From: an uncultured Clostridia bacterium | GTDB taxonomy: Bacteria > Bacillota > Clostridia > Oscillospirales > Acutalibacteraceae | Direction of reading: 5' to 3' | DNA length: 64,000 nucleotides | NCBI GenBank assembly: GCA_947627725.1 | Contig: CANQXE010000005.1 | Location: 1 to 64,000 of the forward strand | Part shown: positions 51,750-61,334 of the stretch, piece by piece | How the letters are laid out: each line of letters begins with the position of its first letter | How positions within the stretch are numbered: position 1 is the first letter of the stretch | Notes under the pieces: model-generated | Told to the model about the DNA's origin: nothing | The model's input: the letters and a program-made list of their open reading frames with translations, nothing else | The model's database searches: none | Translations under genes and position numbers: made by a program

Positions 51750-52742
51750 TTGCAAAATAATAAATTAAAAATACTGATTATGTACCAGCTGCTTGAAAAA
51801 TACAGCGATGAGGATAATCCTTTGTCTACAACAGAGCTTGTAGAAATGCTTGAGGAGAGGGGAATAAAGTGCGAGCGTAAATCAATTTACGCGGATATTG
51901 AGGCGCTTAATGAATTCGGCTGCGATATAATGGCGGTAAAAACACCTAAACGCGGCTATTTTATGGCGTCACGTAAGTTTGAAACCCCTGAGGTTATGCT
52001 GCTGATTGACGCTGTAAAAAGTGCCGGATTTATTACTCCGAAGAAAACGAAATCTCTTGTTGAAAAGCTTAAAACTCTTCTTTCCGACGGTCAGGCAGAT
52101 GATATGGAAAGTCAGGTTTATGTAGATGCTCAAAGCTCAAAATGCGATAATGAGGAAATATATATAATTATTGACCGATTGCACAGCGCAATAATGCAGA
52201 AAAAGAAAGTAAAATTTATATACAAGCGCAGAAGCATTGATATGATGAATTTGAAAAAGCATACAGAAAAGACATTTATTGTGTCCCCGTACGCACTTAT
52301 CTGGAAAAATGACCACTACTATTTGGTTTGTAATTATCCAAAATATGACAACCTGATGAACCTGCGTATTGACCGAATGAAAAGACTTGAGATTTTGGAA
52401 AGACCGTCACGCCCGTTCAGTGAGGTGAGTACATATAAAAACGAATTTGACACTCAGGATTACAGTTCAAAAATGTTTAATATGTTTTCAGGCGCTGAAT
52501 GCGAGGTTACATTGAGATGTAAGCTTCATCTTCAGGAAGAGATGCTTGACCGCTTCGGTCCTTCCATTCCGCTCACGGCAGTTGATATAACTCATTTTGA
52601 AACGACAGTCAGAGCAACGCTCAGCGACGGTCTTGTTTCGTGGATAATGCAGTATGGCTGTGATATAGAAGTAGTCACTCCTAATGAGCTTATTGAAATG
52701 ATAAAAGCGAAATCGCGCTCAATTTTAATGGTATATAATTAA
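51750..52742 (+). CDS. WYL domain transcriptional regulator
   Basis: A 330-residue regulator with an N-terminal winged helix (LSTTELVEMLEERGIKCERK, then SIYADIEALNEFGCDI) and a WYL domain (KTFIVSPYALIWKNDHYYLV) followed by a WCX region. WYL domains bind nucleic acid or nucleotides and often control stress or defence genes. TTG 51750 has GAGGTGAT at normal spacing. It stands immediately before the decayed secreted-protein gene. Confidence 0.88.
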   Translation: MQNNKLKILIMYQLLEKYSDEDNPLSTTELVEMLEERGIKCERKSIYADIEALNEFGCDIMAVKTPKRGYFMASRKFETPEVMLLIDAVKSAGFITPKKTKSLVEKLKTLLSDGQADDMESQVYVDAQSSKCDNEEIYIIIDRLHSAIMQKKKVKFIYKRRSIDMMNLKKHTEKTFIVSPYALIWKNDHYYLVCNYPKYDNLMNLRIDRMKRLEILERPSRPFSEVSTYKNEFDTQDYSSKMFNMFSGAECEVTLRCKLHLQEEMLDRFGPSIPLTAVDITHFETTVRATLSDGLVSWIMQYGCDIEVVTPNELIEMIKAKSRSILMVYN

Positions 52743-52774
52743 TGGTCTATAAATCCAGTATTGGACATTTTTGA

Positions 52775-53522
52775 CAAAAATGGTTTTTATCTTCAATTTT
52801 TGCTGTTCTGATGATTGTAACAAGTATCCTGATTGTAGCATCTGCTACTAAGTGGACGCAGGTCGCACCGTCAGATTTCACTAAGGTTTCAGGTGACGGT
52901 TGACGGTGTCACTCAAAGCACAACGGATACTCACTTTGATACAAAGTTTGTACTTTCGTCAGATGTTGATAACGCATACGCTATAGCGGTTAAAATCGGT
53001 GATGAATATTATGTTGCTTCTTACAATACCTCAAATTATCCGTTCTATGTCGTAGGTAATGCTGATTTCTATACAATAACTGAAACTGATGGTACTTATA
53101 CTGTTAATGGCAAAACGCTTTCTGTTGAAGATAAATCTGATAAAGAGTTTATCAGAAAGCTTGACAACAAGCTCCCGTTCGTATACAGCTATTCATTTAT
53201 GGATAATAACGGCGACTATATGACTTACAGCGCTCCGTCCTATGGAAGTTCTGCTGCAATTACGGAACTCGGTACGCTCTATATTAAGAGCAATAACGCT
53301 TCCGCTACTGAGGATAATTTCCGGTTTGGCGGCACAGGTGTTGGTCTTATAACCGCTAAGAATCCCGACGAGCTTTCACAGCAGTATTACTTGGGTGTAA
53401 GAAACGGCGGCGAAGTTGCTACAAGAGCATATGTTAAATACTCTTATAACGATGGTATGAATTCGTCTAATACAAAGGTTCAATCTGTTGATTACGGTAA
53501 TATTTGTATCAACAACGGTTAA
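52775..53522 (+). pseudogene. decayed secreted protein with RAYVK-type C-terminus
   Basis: A signal-peptide-like stretch without an ATG at its head (KWFLSSIFAVLMIVTSIL..., from 52778) runs through KWTQVAPSDFTKVSGDG to a stop at 52901. The next frame (from about 52893) encodes about 209 residues of a secreted, Ser/Thr/Tyr-rich protein. Its end, GGEVATRAYVKYSYNDG, resembles the last domain of the S8 protease at 18863 (ARAYVKIDGKYYYSD). A frameshift or small deletion joined the two frames. A 48-residue peptide gene follows 19 bases later. Expression is doubtful, but the linked peptide gene is intact. Confidence 0.65.
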
Positions 53523-53541
53523 TGATAAAGGAGGATGTTAT

Positions 53542-53688
53542 ATGAAAAAGGTATATGAAGCTCCTTTGTTAGAGATTGAAAAATTCATTGTTGGAAATCA
53601 CGTTATTACAACATCAAACGGTACGGGTGATAACGGTGAGTATATCTCGCTTGATGAATTTGCCAACGAAGTTACTCGTGAATTTTAA
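53542..53688 (+). CDS. 48-residue peptide with VITTS motif
   Basis: A short gene with a strong AAAGGAGG site eight bases before ATG. The product begins MKKVYEAPLLEIEKFIVGN, continues with HVITTSNGTGDNGEY and ends in a helical tail FANEVTREF. Its first half shares Lys-x-x-Tyr-x-x-Pro, Glu-x-Glu-x-Phe and Val-Ile-Thr-Thr-Ser with the 35-residue peptide at 22181, and both follow a secreted protein with a similar last domain. No cysteine and no signal peptide. A clean terminator follows. Confidence 0.7.
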   Translation: MKKVYEAPLLEIEKFIVGNHVITTSNGTGDNGEYISLDEFANEVTREF

Positions 53689-53693
53689 CTAAG

Positions 53694-53723
53694 AAAAGCA
53701 GTGGGGAAACCCACTGCTTTTTT
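53694..53723 (+). terminator. rho-independent terminator
   Basis: AAAAGCAGTGGG pairs with CCCACTGCTTTT around a GAAA tetraloop, ending in T. It closes the peptide transcript. Confidence 0.92.
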
Positions 53724-53735
53724 GACATATTTAAA

Positions 53736-53774
53736 TGTAAATAAATTATTAATATTGTAAATAAATTATTAATA
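53736..53774 (+). repeat. tandem 19-base A/T repeat upstream of the yicC promoter
   Basis: TGTAAATAAATTATTAATA occurs at 53736-53754 and again at 53756-53774, a 20-base period. The second copy ends six bases before the -35 element, the position of an UP element bound by polymerase alpha subunits. Confidence 0.75.
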
Positions 53775-53779
53775 AAGCC

Positions 53780-53808
53780 TTGACTGCTTATTTTTGTATT
53801 CATATAAT
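53780..53808 (+). promoter_or_regulatory. near-consensus promoter of the yicC-remA-gmk-rpoZ cluster
   Basis: TTGACT (53780-53785) and TATAAT (53803-53808) are exactly 17 bases apart, 28 bases before ATG 53836. With the A/T repeats upstream it should be strong. Confidence 0.8.
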
Positions 53809-53835
53809 AGTTTTAATAAATTTTAAGGAGTAGCT

Positions 53836-54714
53836 ATGGTTAAGTCAATGACAGGATTTGGCAGAGCTGTAAAGGAGCTTGACGGATATGTGATAACAGT
53901 TGAGCTTAAATCTGTCAATCACAGATATTTTGAATTTTCCTCCCATTGCCCGAGGCAGTATGGTTTTATCGAAGAAAAAATCAAATCATTTATTAATTCA
54001 GGTGTTGCGCGCGGTAAGGTTGAATGTTATGTCGGTATTGACGCGCTGAACACAGAGTCGGCAGATGTTGAAATCAATAATACACTTGCGTCTGCATATG
54101 TTAAGGCGCTCAGGAATATTGCGCAAACATATAATCTTAAAGAGGATTTCGGCGCGTCAACGCTAAGCCGTTTTCAGGATGTTCTTATTGTAAAGAAAGC
54201 CGAAGAGGATGAAGATAAAATCTGGTCTTTAGTAAAAGAAGTAGCCACTGAGGCTCTTGATAAATTTGTTGAAATGCGGAGTACGGAAGGTAAAAAGCTT
54301 TATGACGATATTTACTCAAGGTCATCGTTTATTCTCAACTGCGTTTCATTTATTGAAGAGCGTTCGCCTCAAACGGTCAGGGAATACAATGACAAGCTTA
54401 TTGCACGTGTACACGAGCTAATCGGTGATGTATCACTTGATGAAAACAGAATTATTCAGGAGGTCGCAATTTATGCCGACAAGGTTGCGGTTGCAGAGGA
54501 AACGGTAAGGCTGCGCTCTCATATTGAACAGCTTAGAGAATTTCTTTCAGGTGATGAGGCTGTCGGAAGAAAAATGGATTTTCTTGTTCAGGAAATTAAT
54601 CGTGAGACAAACACAATCGGCTCAAAATGCAATGACGTTGATATTGCCCGCAAGGTTGTTGATATGAAAGCTGAAATAGAAAAAATCAGAGAGCAGATAC
54701 AGAATATTGAGTAG
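53836..54714 (+). CDS. yicC: YicC family endoribonuclease
   Basis: A 292-residue YicC/YloC protein. The start VKSMTGFGRA, KSVNHRYFEF and the C-terminal MDFLVQEINRETNTIGSKCND are the family hallmarks. Homologues cut small RNAs and affect sRNA turnover. AAGGAG precedes the ATG. It heads the transcript that continues through remA, gmk, rpoZ and priA. Confidence 0.95.
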   Translation: MVKSMTGFGRAVKELDGYVITVELKSVNHRYFEFSSHCPRQYGFIEEKIKSFINSGVARGKVECYVGIDALNTESADVEINNTLASAYVKALRNIAQTYNLKEDFGASTLSRFQDVLIVKKAEEDEDKIWSLVKEVATEALDKFVEMRSTEGKKLYDDIYSRSSFILNCVSFIEERSPQTVREYNDKLIARVHELIGDVSLDENRIIQEVAIYADKVAVAEETVRLRSHIEQLREFLSGDEAVGRKMDFLVQEINRETNTIGSKCNDVDIARKVVDMKAEIEKIREQIQNIE

Positions 54715-54715
54715 T

Positions 54716-54967
54716 ATGAATTTAGTGAATATAGGTTTTGGAAATCTCGTAAACGCGGAAAGGGTAGTTTCAATCGTATCTCCCGAATCTGCCCCGATAA
54801 AGAAAATTATTCGTGAAAGCAAGGCAAACGGTACTCTTATCGACGCTACTCACGGCAGAAAAACAATGAGCGTCATTATTACGGACAGTGATAATGTTGT
54901 TCTTTCATATATGGACCTGAAGCAGATAGCCTCAAAATTCGGTACGGAGGTTGATACAGATGAATAA
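54716..54967 (+). CDS. remA: RemA-like (DUF370) regulator
   Basis: An 83-residue DUF370 protein: VNIGFGNLVNAERVVSIVSP, then LIDATHGRKTMSVIITDSDN. In Bacillus, RemA is a DNA-binding ring that activates matrix and osmoprotection genes. TTG 54707 is an alternative start; ATG 54716 aligns with the family. It overlaps gmk by eight bases. Confidence 0.92.
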   Translation: MNLVNIGFGNLVNAERVVSIVSPESAPIKKIIRESKANGTLIDATHGRKTMSVIITDSDNVVLSYMDLKQIASKFGTEVDTDE

Positions 54968-55532
54968 TGGAATGTTAGTCGTATTTTCCGCACCGAGCGG
55001 CTGTGGAAAGGATACTGTTTTTAAAGAGCTTTGCAAGAGGCATAATAATATTGTTGAATCAGTTTCGGCAACGACAAGAAAGCCGAGAAAAGGTGAAGTA
55101 AACGGGGTCGATTATTTTTTCGTATCAGAGGAAGATTTTCGCCATATGATTGATAACGACGGTCTCCTTGAATATGCTATGTATAATGGGAATTACTATG
55201 GCACACCTGTAAAGGGTGTAAACGAATCTATAAGAAACGGTAAAATCTGTTTTCTTATTATTGAGGTTCAGGGAGCTCAAAGGGTTATGAAGCTTTTTCC
55301 CGACTGTGTATCAATTTTTCTTGTTCCGCCGAGCGAGGAGATATTAGCCCAAAGGCTTTACAAGAGAAAAACGGATAATGAGCAAACAATAAAAAGCAGA
55401 CTTGAAATTGCAAAGGTTGAAATGACCTTTAAGGACAATTATACATATACGGTTGTCAATGATAATCTTGATGTTTGTGTTGACACTATTGATAAAATAC
55501 TGTGCGATGAGCTTAAAAAGCGAAACGCATAA
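54960..55532 (+). CDS. gmk: guanylate kinase
   Basis: A 190-residue enzyme converting GMP to GDP. P-loop FSAPSGCGKDTV (Asp where Ser is more usual), then SATTRKPRKGEVNGVDYFFV, the GMP-binding segment, and IIEVQGAQRVM. ACGGAGG lies nine bases before ATG 54960, inside the remA gene. Confidence 0.95.
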   Translation: MNNGMLVVFSAPSGCGKDTVFKELCKRHNNIVESVSATTRKPRKGEVNGVDYFFVSEEDFRHMIDNDGLLEYAMYNGNYYGTPVKGVNESIRNGKICFLIIEVQGAQRVMKLFPDCVSIFLVPPSEEILAQRLYKRKTDNEQTIKSRLEIAKVEMTFKDNYTYTVVNDNLDVCVDTIDKILCDELKKRNA

Positions 55533-55549
55533 CTAAAGGAGTAATTATT

Positions 55550-55759
55550 ATGTTTAATCCGGATTTAAAGAAGCTTTTAAAAGGCTGCAACAGCCGATAC
55601 AGCCTTGTTGTGGGAACAGCAAAGCGCGCAAGAGAAATTCGCAGCGACGCTATTGTCAGGGAAGAACATATTGATGTTAAGACTGTTTCAACAGCTATGG
55701 ATGAAATTCTTGAGGGAAAGTATGTTGTTGAAGAGCCTGATGAGCTTAAAGCAAAATAA
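55550..55759 (+). CDS. rpoZ: RNA polymerase omega subunit
   Basis: A 69-residue omega subunit: NSRYSLVVGTAKRAREI and EEHIDVKTVSTAMDEI are the conserved parts that hold beta-prime. Position between gmk and priA is the usual one. Its stop overlaps the priA ATG. Confidence 0.93.
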   Translation: MFNPDLKKLLKGCNSRYSLVVGTAKRAREIRSDAIVREEHIDVKTVSTAMDEILEGKYVVEEPDELKAK

Positions 55760-57981
55760 TGAACTGGACAGTTGCTACTGTTGCTGTTGAGAAAACCTTT
55801 TTTAATTTAGAGTCAGACTATGACTATTATGTTCCCGATGAGCTTGTTAAATCAGTCAAGGTCGGCTCTTTTGTTAAGGTACCATTTGGAAACGGCAACA
55901 TAGTCCGTGACGGTATTGTCGTTAAAGTATATACAGCGATAAACTCTCAGCTTAAGGAAATTCTCTCTGTTAAAGGTGACAAACCCGTTCTTACGGAAGA
56001 GCTTGTATCGCTTGCGTTATGGCTCAAGGAACGATGTTTTTGCACAACATATGACTGCTTAAAGCAAATGCTTCCGCGCGGTTTTGGAAAAGTCGGGGAT
56101 TCATCATCAAAAATGGTTGACCTTATTATCCAGCGTGAGGAGGATTTGCCTAAGCTCACCCCTAAACAGAGAAATGTTGTCAATCTTCTTTTTGATATAG
56201 GTACTGCCTCAGCAACTGAAATCTGTGCGTTTTGCTCTGTCGGTATTGCTGTATTAAAAAATCTTGAAAAATACGGCGTTATATCATTTTATAATAAGGA
56301 AAAATACAGAAATCCGTATAAAAATATAAAGCCGGATACCGCCTTAAAAAATATTAAACTCACACCTCAGCAGAAAAACGCATACAATACGTTTCTTTCT
56401 GTTATGAACGGCGGCGGAGGTACAGGTCTTTTGTTCGGTGTGACGGGAAGCGGAAAAACTCAGGTTTACCTTAAACTGATTGATAACGCCCTTGATAACG
56501 GCAGAGATGTCATTGTCTTAGTGCCTGAAATCAGCCTTACCTCTCAGGCTGTTTCAATCTTCCACAAGAGATACGGCGATAAGGTTGCCGTATTTCACAG
56601 CGGACTTTCAATGGGTGAGAGAAATGACGAATACAAGCGCGCTGACAGGGGAGAGGCTAAAATTGTTATCGGCACACGCAGTGCCGTTTTTGCGCCGCTT
56701 CACAATCTCGGACTTATTATTATGGACGAGGAGCAGGAACATACCTATAAAAGCGAACGTACTCCTCGTTATCACGCTAAGGATGTCGCAAATTTCAGAT
56801 GTAAGTATAATAAGGCGCTGTTTCTTATGACATCCGCAACACCGAGCCTTGAAAGCTATTCAAATGCGCTGAACGGAAAATATACGCTCTGTGAAATCAC
56901 AGAGCGGTACGGCGAGGCAAATTTGCCTAAGGTTATTACTGTTGATATGAAAGCGGAAATGCAAAACGGCAATTTCACACCGATTTCCGCAAAATTAAGA
57001 GAGCTTTTACAGGAAACGCTTGATAATAAAAAGCAGGCGATTTTGCTTATTAACAGAAGAGGTTACAATACATTTATTGCCTGCAATGACTGCGGACACG
57101 TCATTACCTGCCCGAACTGTTCCATTTCACTTACATATCACAGCTATAATAACAGACTAACCTGTCATTACTGCGGGTATACAAGAAGCCTTGATACAAA
57201 ATGCCCCGAGTGTGGAAGCGATAATGTCAGATACAGCGGTTACGGCACGCAGAGAATTGAAGACGAGCTTTCGGCGCTCTTTCCAAGCGCAAGGCTTCTT
57301 CGTATGGACGCTGATACAACATCCTCAAAATTCAGCCACGATAAAATGTTTGCCTCATTTGCAAACCGCGAATATGATATTCTTGTGGGAACACAGATGG
57401 TTGCAAAGGGTCTTGATTTTCCCGATGTTACGCTTGTAGGTGTTGTAAACGCCGATAATTCACTTTATGACGAAAATTATAACAGTGCCGAGCGTTCCTT
57501 TGATTTGATAACTCAGGTTATCGGACGGAGCGGAAGACGTGATGCGCGGGGAAAGGCTGTGATTCAGACAATCAATCCGTATAATCAATGTATTGAATTT
57601 GCTGCTATGCAGGATTACAAGGGCTTTTTTGAAAATGAGATTATGCTGAGAAAATCTCTTATTTATCCGCCGTACTGTGACATCATTTCCGTTTCATTTA
57701 TAGGCGAAGATGAAAATACAGTTGCTTTGTGTTCTAAAAAGTTTTTGGATATATTGAAAGAACTTAATGCTGACGGTGCTTTAAAGCTGATTGTTCTCGG
57801 TCCGAGTCCCGCCAAGCTCTATAAGCTTAACAATCAGTACCGATACCGTCTTTCCGTTAAATGCAGAAATTCAAAAAAAATTCGTATGATGTTTAATGAA
57901 ATTTTAAAAAGAATTAATAAAATAAGGGAATATAAGGATATATCGCTTTCAGTTGATTTGAATCCTTATGAGTTAAATTAG
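55759..57981 (+). CDS. priA: primosomal protein N' (PriA helicase)
   Basis: A 740-residue helicase that restarts stalled forks. Walker A is LLFGVTGSGKTQVYLK, Walker B region IIMDEEQEHTYK, zinc-binding Cys pairs lie in ACNDCGHVITCPNC and CHYCGYTRSLDTKCPEC, and motif V/VI in GTQMVAKGLDFP and QVIGRSGRRD. All eight Cys of the zinc domain are present. It overlaps rpoZ by one base. Confidence 0.97.
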   Translation: MNWTVATVAVEKTFFNLESDYDYYVPDELVKSVKVGSFVKVPFGNGNIVRDGIVVKVYTAINSQLKEILSVKGDKPVLTEELVSLALWLKERCFCTTYDCLKQMLPRGFGKVGDSSSKMVDLIIQREEDLPKLTPKQRNVVNLLFDIGTASATEICAFCSVGIAVLKNLEKYGVISFYNKEKYRNPYKNIKPDTALKNIKLTPQQKNAYNTFLSVMNGGGGTGLLFGVTGSGKTQVYLKLIDNALDNGRDVIVLVPEISLTSQAVSIFHKRYGDKVAVFHSGLSMGERNDEYKRADRGEAKIVIGTRSAVFAPLHNLGLIIMDEEQEHTYKSERTPRYHAKDVANFRCKYNKALFLMTSATPSLESYSNALNGKYTLCEITERYGEANLPKVITVDMKAEMQNGNFTPISAKLRELLQETLDNKKQAILLINRRGYNTFIACNDCGHVITCPNCSISLTYHSYNNRLTCHYCGYTRSLDTKCPECGSDNVRYSGYGTQRIEDELSALFPSARLLRMDADTTSSKFSHDKMFASFANREYDILVGTQMVAKGLDFPDVTLVGVVNADNSLYDENYNSAERSFDLITQVIGRSGRRDARGKAVIQTINPYNQCIEFAAMQDYKGFFENEIMLRKSLIYPPYCDIISVSFIGEDENTVALCSKKFLDILKELNADGALKLIVLGPSPAKLYKLNNQYRYRLSVKCRNSKKIRMMFNEILKRINKIREYKDISLSVDLNPYELN

Positions 57982-57994
57982 GAGAATACTTTAA

Positions 57995-58462
57995 ATGGCA
58001 CTTAGAAATGTTGTTGAATTAGGAGACCCCATTCTGTACAAAAAAAGCAGGGCTGTTGAAAAATTTGACGAAAGACTCGCTACTCTCATTGACGATATGA
58101 AAGAAACAATGTATCACAAAAACGGAGTAGGTCTTGCTGCGGTACAGGTAGGCGTTCTTAAAAGAGTTGTTGTGATAGATATCGGCGAGGGACCTGTCGA
58201 GCTTGTTAATCCCGAAATAACATTTGAGGAGGGAGAACAGATTTCCGAGGAAGGATGTCTTTCGTTACCGAATAAATGGGCAAGAACAAAGAGACCGAAA
58301 AAGGTTCAGATTAAAGCGCAGGACAGAAACGGCAAATGGCATGTGTATACAGGTGAAGATTTAAAAGCAAAGGCTTTTTGCCACGAGATTGACCATCTTG
58401 ACGGAATTTTATTTACCTCGCATATTGTTGAAGGAGAAACTTTGAAGGACAGTCGTTCATAG
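57995..58462 (+). CDS. def: peptide deformylase
   Basis: A 155-residue metalloenzyme removing formyl groups from new proteins. Motif I GVGLAAVQVG, motif II EEGCLSLP with the Cys ligand, and motif III CHEIDHLDG with HExxH are present. It lies between priA and fmt, the usual order. Confidence 0.96.
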   Translation: MALRNVVELGDPILYKKSRAVEKFDERLATLIDDMKETMYHKNGVGLAAVQVGVLKRVVVIDIGEGPVELVNPEITFEEGEQISEEGCLSLPNKWARTKRPKKVQIKAQDRNGKWHVYTGEDLKAKAFCHEIDHLDGILFTSHIVEGETLKDSRS

Positions 58463-58471
58463 GGTGATAAA

Positions 58472-59401
58472 ATGAAAATAATTTTTATGGGTACTCCTGA
58501 TTTTGCTGTACCCTGCCTGAATAAATTAATTGAAAATAATCACGATGTCCTGGCTGTTTTTTCACAGCCAGATAAGCCTGTCGGACGAAAACAGATATTA
58601 ACAGCTCCACCTGTCAAGCTTTGCGCACAGGAGCACAATATTCCGGTATATCAGCCCGAATCCTTAAAATATGATAATGTGATTGATATTATTAACGGCT
58701 ATAAGCCTGATGTAATTATTGTAGTAGCTTACGGTAAAATTCTGCCGAAAAGCATTTTAAATTCTGCTGAATTTGGCTGCGTTAACGTACATGCGTCGCT
58801 TCTTCCGAAATATCGCGGTTCCGCTCCTGTTCAGTGGTCTGTACTAAACGGTGACAGCGAGACAGGCGTAACAATTATGCAGATGGACGAGGGGATAGAT
58901 ACAGGCGATATATTACTTGCGGAAAAAACTTTAATCGGAATAAATGAAACGTCCGAGGAGCTTTTTGAAAGGCTTTCCTTTATCGGTGCGGACGCCCTTG
59001 TAAATGCTCTTGAAAAGCTTGAAAAAAATGAACTTACACCTAAAAAACAAAATGATAACGGTGCGTGCTATGCCCATAAAATTACTAAAGAGCTTTCACC
59101 GATTGACTGGAACGCCTCAGCCTTTGAGGTGCATAATAAAGTAAGGGGACTTCAAACGTGGCCATGCGCTTCAACGGTAATTAACGGTAAATCTGTTAAA
59201 ATTCACAAAACAGCTTTATCCGATAAAACGGGTAATAAAGCAGGCGAGGTTGTCGATAATAAAAATATACTGACCGTTTGCTGCGGAGACGGTAAATGCG
59301 TTGATATTTATGAGCTTCAGCCGGACGGGAAAAAGCGTATGGACACAAAATCGTTTTTACTTGGAAATAAAGTTGAAATTTACGATTTGTTAGGAGAATA
59401 A
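58472..59401 (+). CDS. fmt: methionyl-tRNA formyltransferase
   Basis: A 309-residue enzyme that formylates initiator Met-tRNA. The start IIFMGTPDFAVPCL, the folate-binding HASLLPKYRGSAPVQW and TIMQMDEGIDTGDIL are hallmarks. ATG follows GGGTGATAAA. It ends two bases before the next gene. Confidence 0.96.
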   Translation: MKIIFMGTPDFAVPCLNKLIENNHDVLAVFSQPDKPVGRKQILTAPPVKLCAQEHNIPVYQPESLKYDNVIDIINGYKPDVIIVVAYGKILPKSILNSAEFGCVNVHASLLPKYRGSAPVQWSVLNGDSETGVTIMQMDEGIDTGDILLAEKTLIGINETSEELFERLSFIGADALVNALEKLEKNELTPKKQNDNGACYAHKITKELSPIDWNASAFEVHNKVRGLQTWPCASTVINGKSVKIHKTALSDKTGNKAGEVVDNKNILTVCCGDGKCVDIYELQPDGKKRMDTKSFLLGNKVEIYDLLGE

Positions 59402-59403
59402 AT

Positions 59404-60099
59404 ATGGGTACTTACTTTGCATACTATATTACGGGATTTATTATGATACCTGTGTTTATCTTTGCCCTTTTTTGTCAGGCAAAGGTAAAAAGCGCGTTTA
59501 ATAAATATTCAAAAGTCGCAAACAGAAGAGGTATGACAGGTGCCGACGCTGCTTATCAGCTTTTGAGACTTAACGGAATTACCGATGTCAGGATAAAGAA
59601 AATCGGCGGTTCACTCACAGATTACTATGACCCGAAGGCGAAGGAGATATGCCTTTCGGAGGATGTATTTTCTTCACGCAGCGTCGCTGCTGTCGGTGTT
59701 GCGTGTCATGAGGCAGGACACGCCTGCCAGCACGCTATGGGATATGCTCCGCTTAAAATAAGAAACGCAGTTATTCCGGTAACAAGAATAGGTTCATTTC
59801 TCGGTATTCCGCTTGCGCTTATCGGTATGTTTATTTACAGCAATCCGCTCATCTATGCGGGACTTATCCTTTACGGCGCAGTTGCCTTTTTCCAGCTTGT
59901 TACCCTTCCTGTGGAATTTAATGCGTCAAAGAGAGCGCTCCGGACTATTGAGACAAATGGCTTTCTTGAGGGAGAGGAATATAATGGAGCAAAAAAAGTT
60001 TTGACCGCTGCCGCTTTAACCTATGTTGCGGCTCTTGCCTCCGCTCTTGCAACACTTTTAAGATTATTCTTAGTTCTTAACAGAGGTAACAGAAATTGA
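59404..60099 (+). CDS. YugP-like zinc metallopeptidase
   Basis: A 231-residue membrane protease of the Zn_peptidase_2 (DUF2227/YugP) family. The zinc motif is VACHEAGHACQHAMGY; membrane segments are at about 5-22, 125-145, 148-170 and 205-225. PVEFNASKRAL carries the third ligand region. It usually lies beside fmt and rsmB, as here. Substrate unknown. Confidence 0.92.
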   Translation: MGTYFAYYITGFIMIPVFIFALFCQAKVKSAFNKYSKVANRRGMTGADAAYQLLRLNGITDVRIKKIGGSLTDYYDPKAKEICLSEDVFSSRSVAAVGVACHEAGHACQHAMGYAPLKIRNAVIPVTRIGSFLGIPLALIGMFIYSNPLIYAGLILYGAVAFFQLVTLPVEFNASKRALRTIETNGFLEGEEYNGAKKVLTAAALTYVAALASALATLLRLFLVLNRGNRN

Positions 60100-61334
60100 T
60101 GAAAAGCGCAAGGCTTATTGCTTTTGAAACACTTAATAAAATTTTTTTTGACAAAGCATATTCAAATATAGCGCTTGATAATACGGTCAAGGATATTGAT
60201 GATAATAAGTCATTCGTTTATGCGCTTGTTTATGGTGTTGTTGAACGGCGAATAACGCTCGACTATTTTATAGAAAAATATTTAACCCATAAGCCTAAGC
60301 CTAAAATACTGACTATTCTCAGACTTGGCGCCTACCAACTTCTTTTTATGGATAAGGTGCCGAGCAGCGCGGCAATTAATGAGTCGGTAAGGCTTGTTAA
60401 AGAAATTAAACAGGATTACTATACTTCGCTTGTTAATGCCGTGTTACATAAAATTGATGATGACAGAGTTATACCTGATGATTTATCCGTAAAATATTCC
60501 GTGCCGGAAAATCTTATAAATATGTGGATTAAGCAGTACGGCAAAGATGTTGTTGAGGGATTTCTTCCGTGTATTAACGGAAGACCGCCTGTTTTTGCAA
60601 TCCCCAACACTCTTTTTGTTGACGCGGATGAGCTTTTGTATGAGCTTGCGTGCGATAAAATTGACGGTGAAATAATTGATAATGCTGTTATGATTACATC
60701 TGCGTTTGACCTTAACAAATGCAGAGCGTTTCAAAACGGACTTTTTCATATTGAGGATTTATCAAGCTATGATTGTGCCTGTGCGTTAAATGTTCGTGAG
60801 GGAGAAACGCTGCTTGATGTCTGTTCAGCTCCCGGCGGCAAGGCTTTTACCATTGCCGGGTTAATGAAAAATAAAGGTGAAATTTATGCCTTTGATCTCT
60901 ATGAACAACGTGTAAGGCAGATAATTGAGGGTGCGCAAAGGCTTGGTATTTCTATTATTAAAGCAGAGGTAAACGACGCTTTGGTATATAATGAGGATAT
61001 TCCGAAGGCTGATAAAATACTCTGCGATGTGCCGTGTTCAGGTTTCGGCATAATTCGTCGCAAGCCTGAGATAAGATATAAGGAGCTTGACAGCATTGCC
61101 GATTTGCCGAAAATTCAGTTACGTATTCTTGAAACATCCTCACGATATTTAAAAAAGAGCGGTAAAATTGTTTATTCCACCTGTACGCTTAATAAAAAGG
61201 AAAATGAAAAGGTTGTAAACGCTTTTTTGAATAAAAACAGTAATTTTACTTTAACCGAAGAAAAAACGTCGTTTCCGACTTTATTTGGCGGAGACGGATT
61301 TTACAGAGCTGTACTTATAAAAAATGAAGACTGA
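60099..61334 (+). CDS. rsmB: 16S rRNA m5C967 methyltransferase
   Basis: A 411-residue RsmB: an N-terminal NusB-like RNA-binding domain (residues 1-130) and a C-terminal Rossmann methyltransferase. The SAM site is LLDVCSAPGGKAFTIA; the two catalytic Cys are in DVPCSGFGIIRRKP and YSTCTLNKKENE. The ATG overlaps the previous stop (ATGA). Confidence 0.94.
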   Translation: MKSARLIAFETLNKIFFDKAYSNIALDNTVKDIDDNKSFVYALVYGVVERRITLDYFIEKYLTHKPKPKILTILRLGAYQLLFMDKVPSSAAINESVRLVKEIKQDYYTSLVNAVLHKIDDDRVIPDDLSVKYSVPENLINMWIKQYGKDVVEGFLPCINGRPPVFAIPNTLFVDADELLYELACDKIDGEIIDNAVMITSAFDLNKCRAFQNGLFHIEDLSSYDCACALNVREGETLLDVCSAPGGKAFTIAGLMKNKGEIYAFDLYEQRVRQIIEGAQRLGISIIKAEVNDALVYNEDIPKADKILCDVPCSGFGIIRRKPEIRYKELDSIADLPKIQLRILETSSRYLKKSGKIVYSTCTLNKKENEKVVNAFLNKNSNFTLTEEKTSFPTLFGGDGFYRAVLIKNED

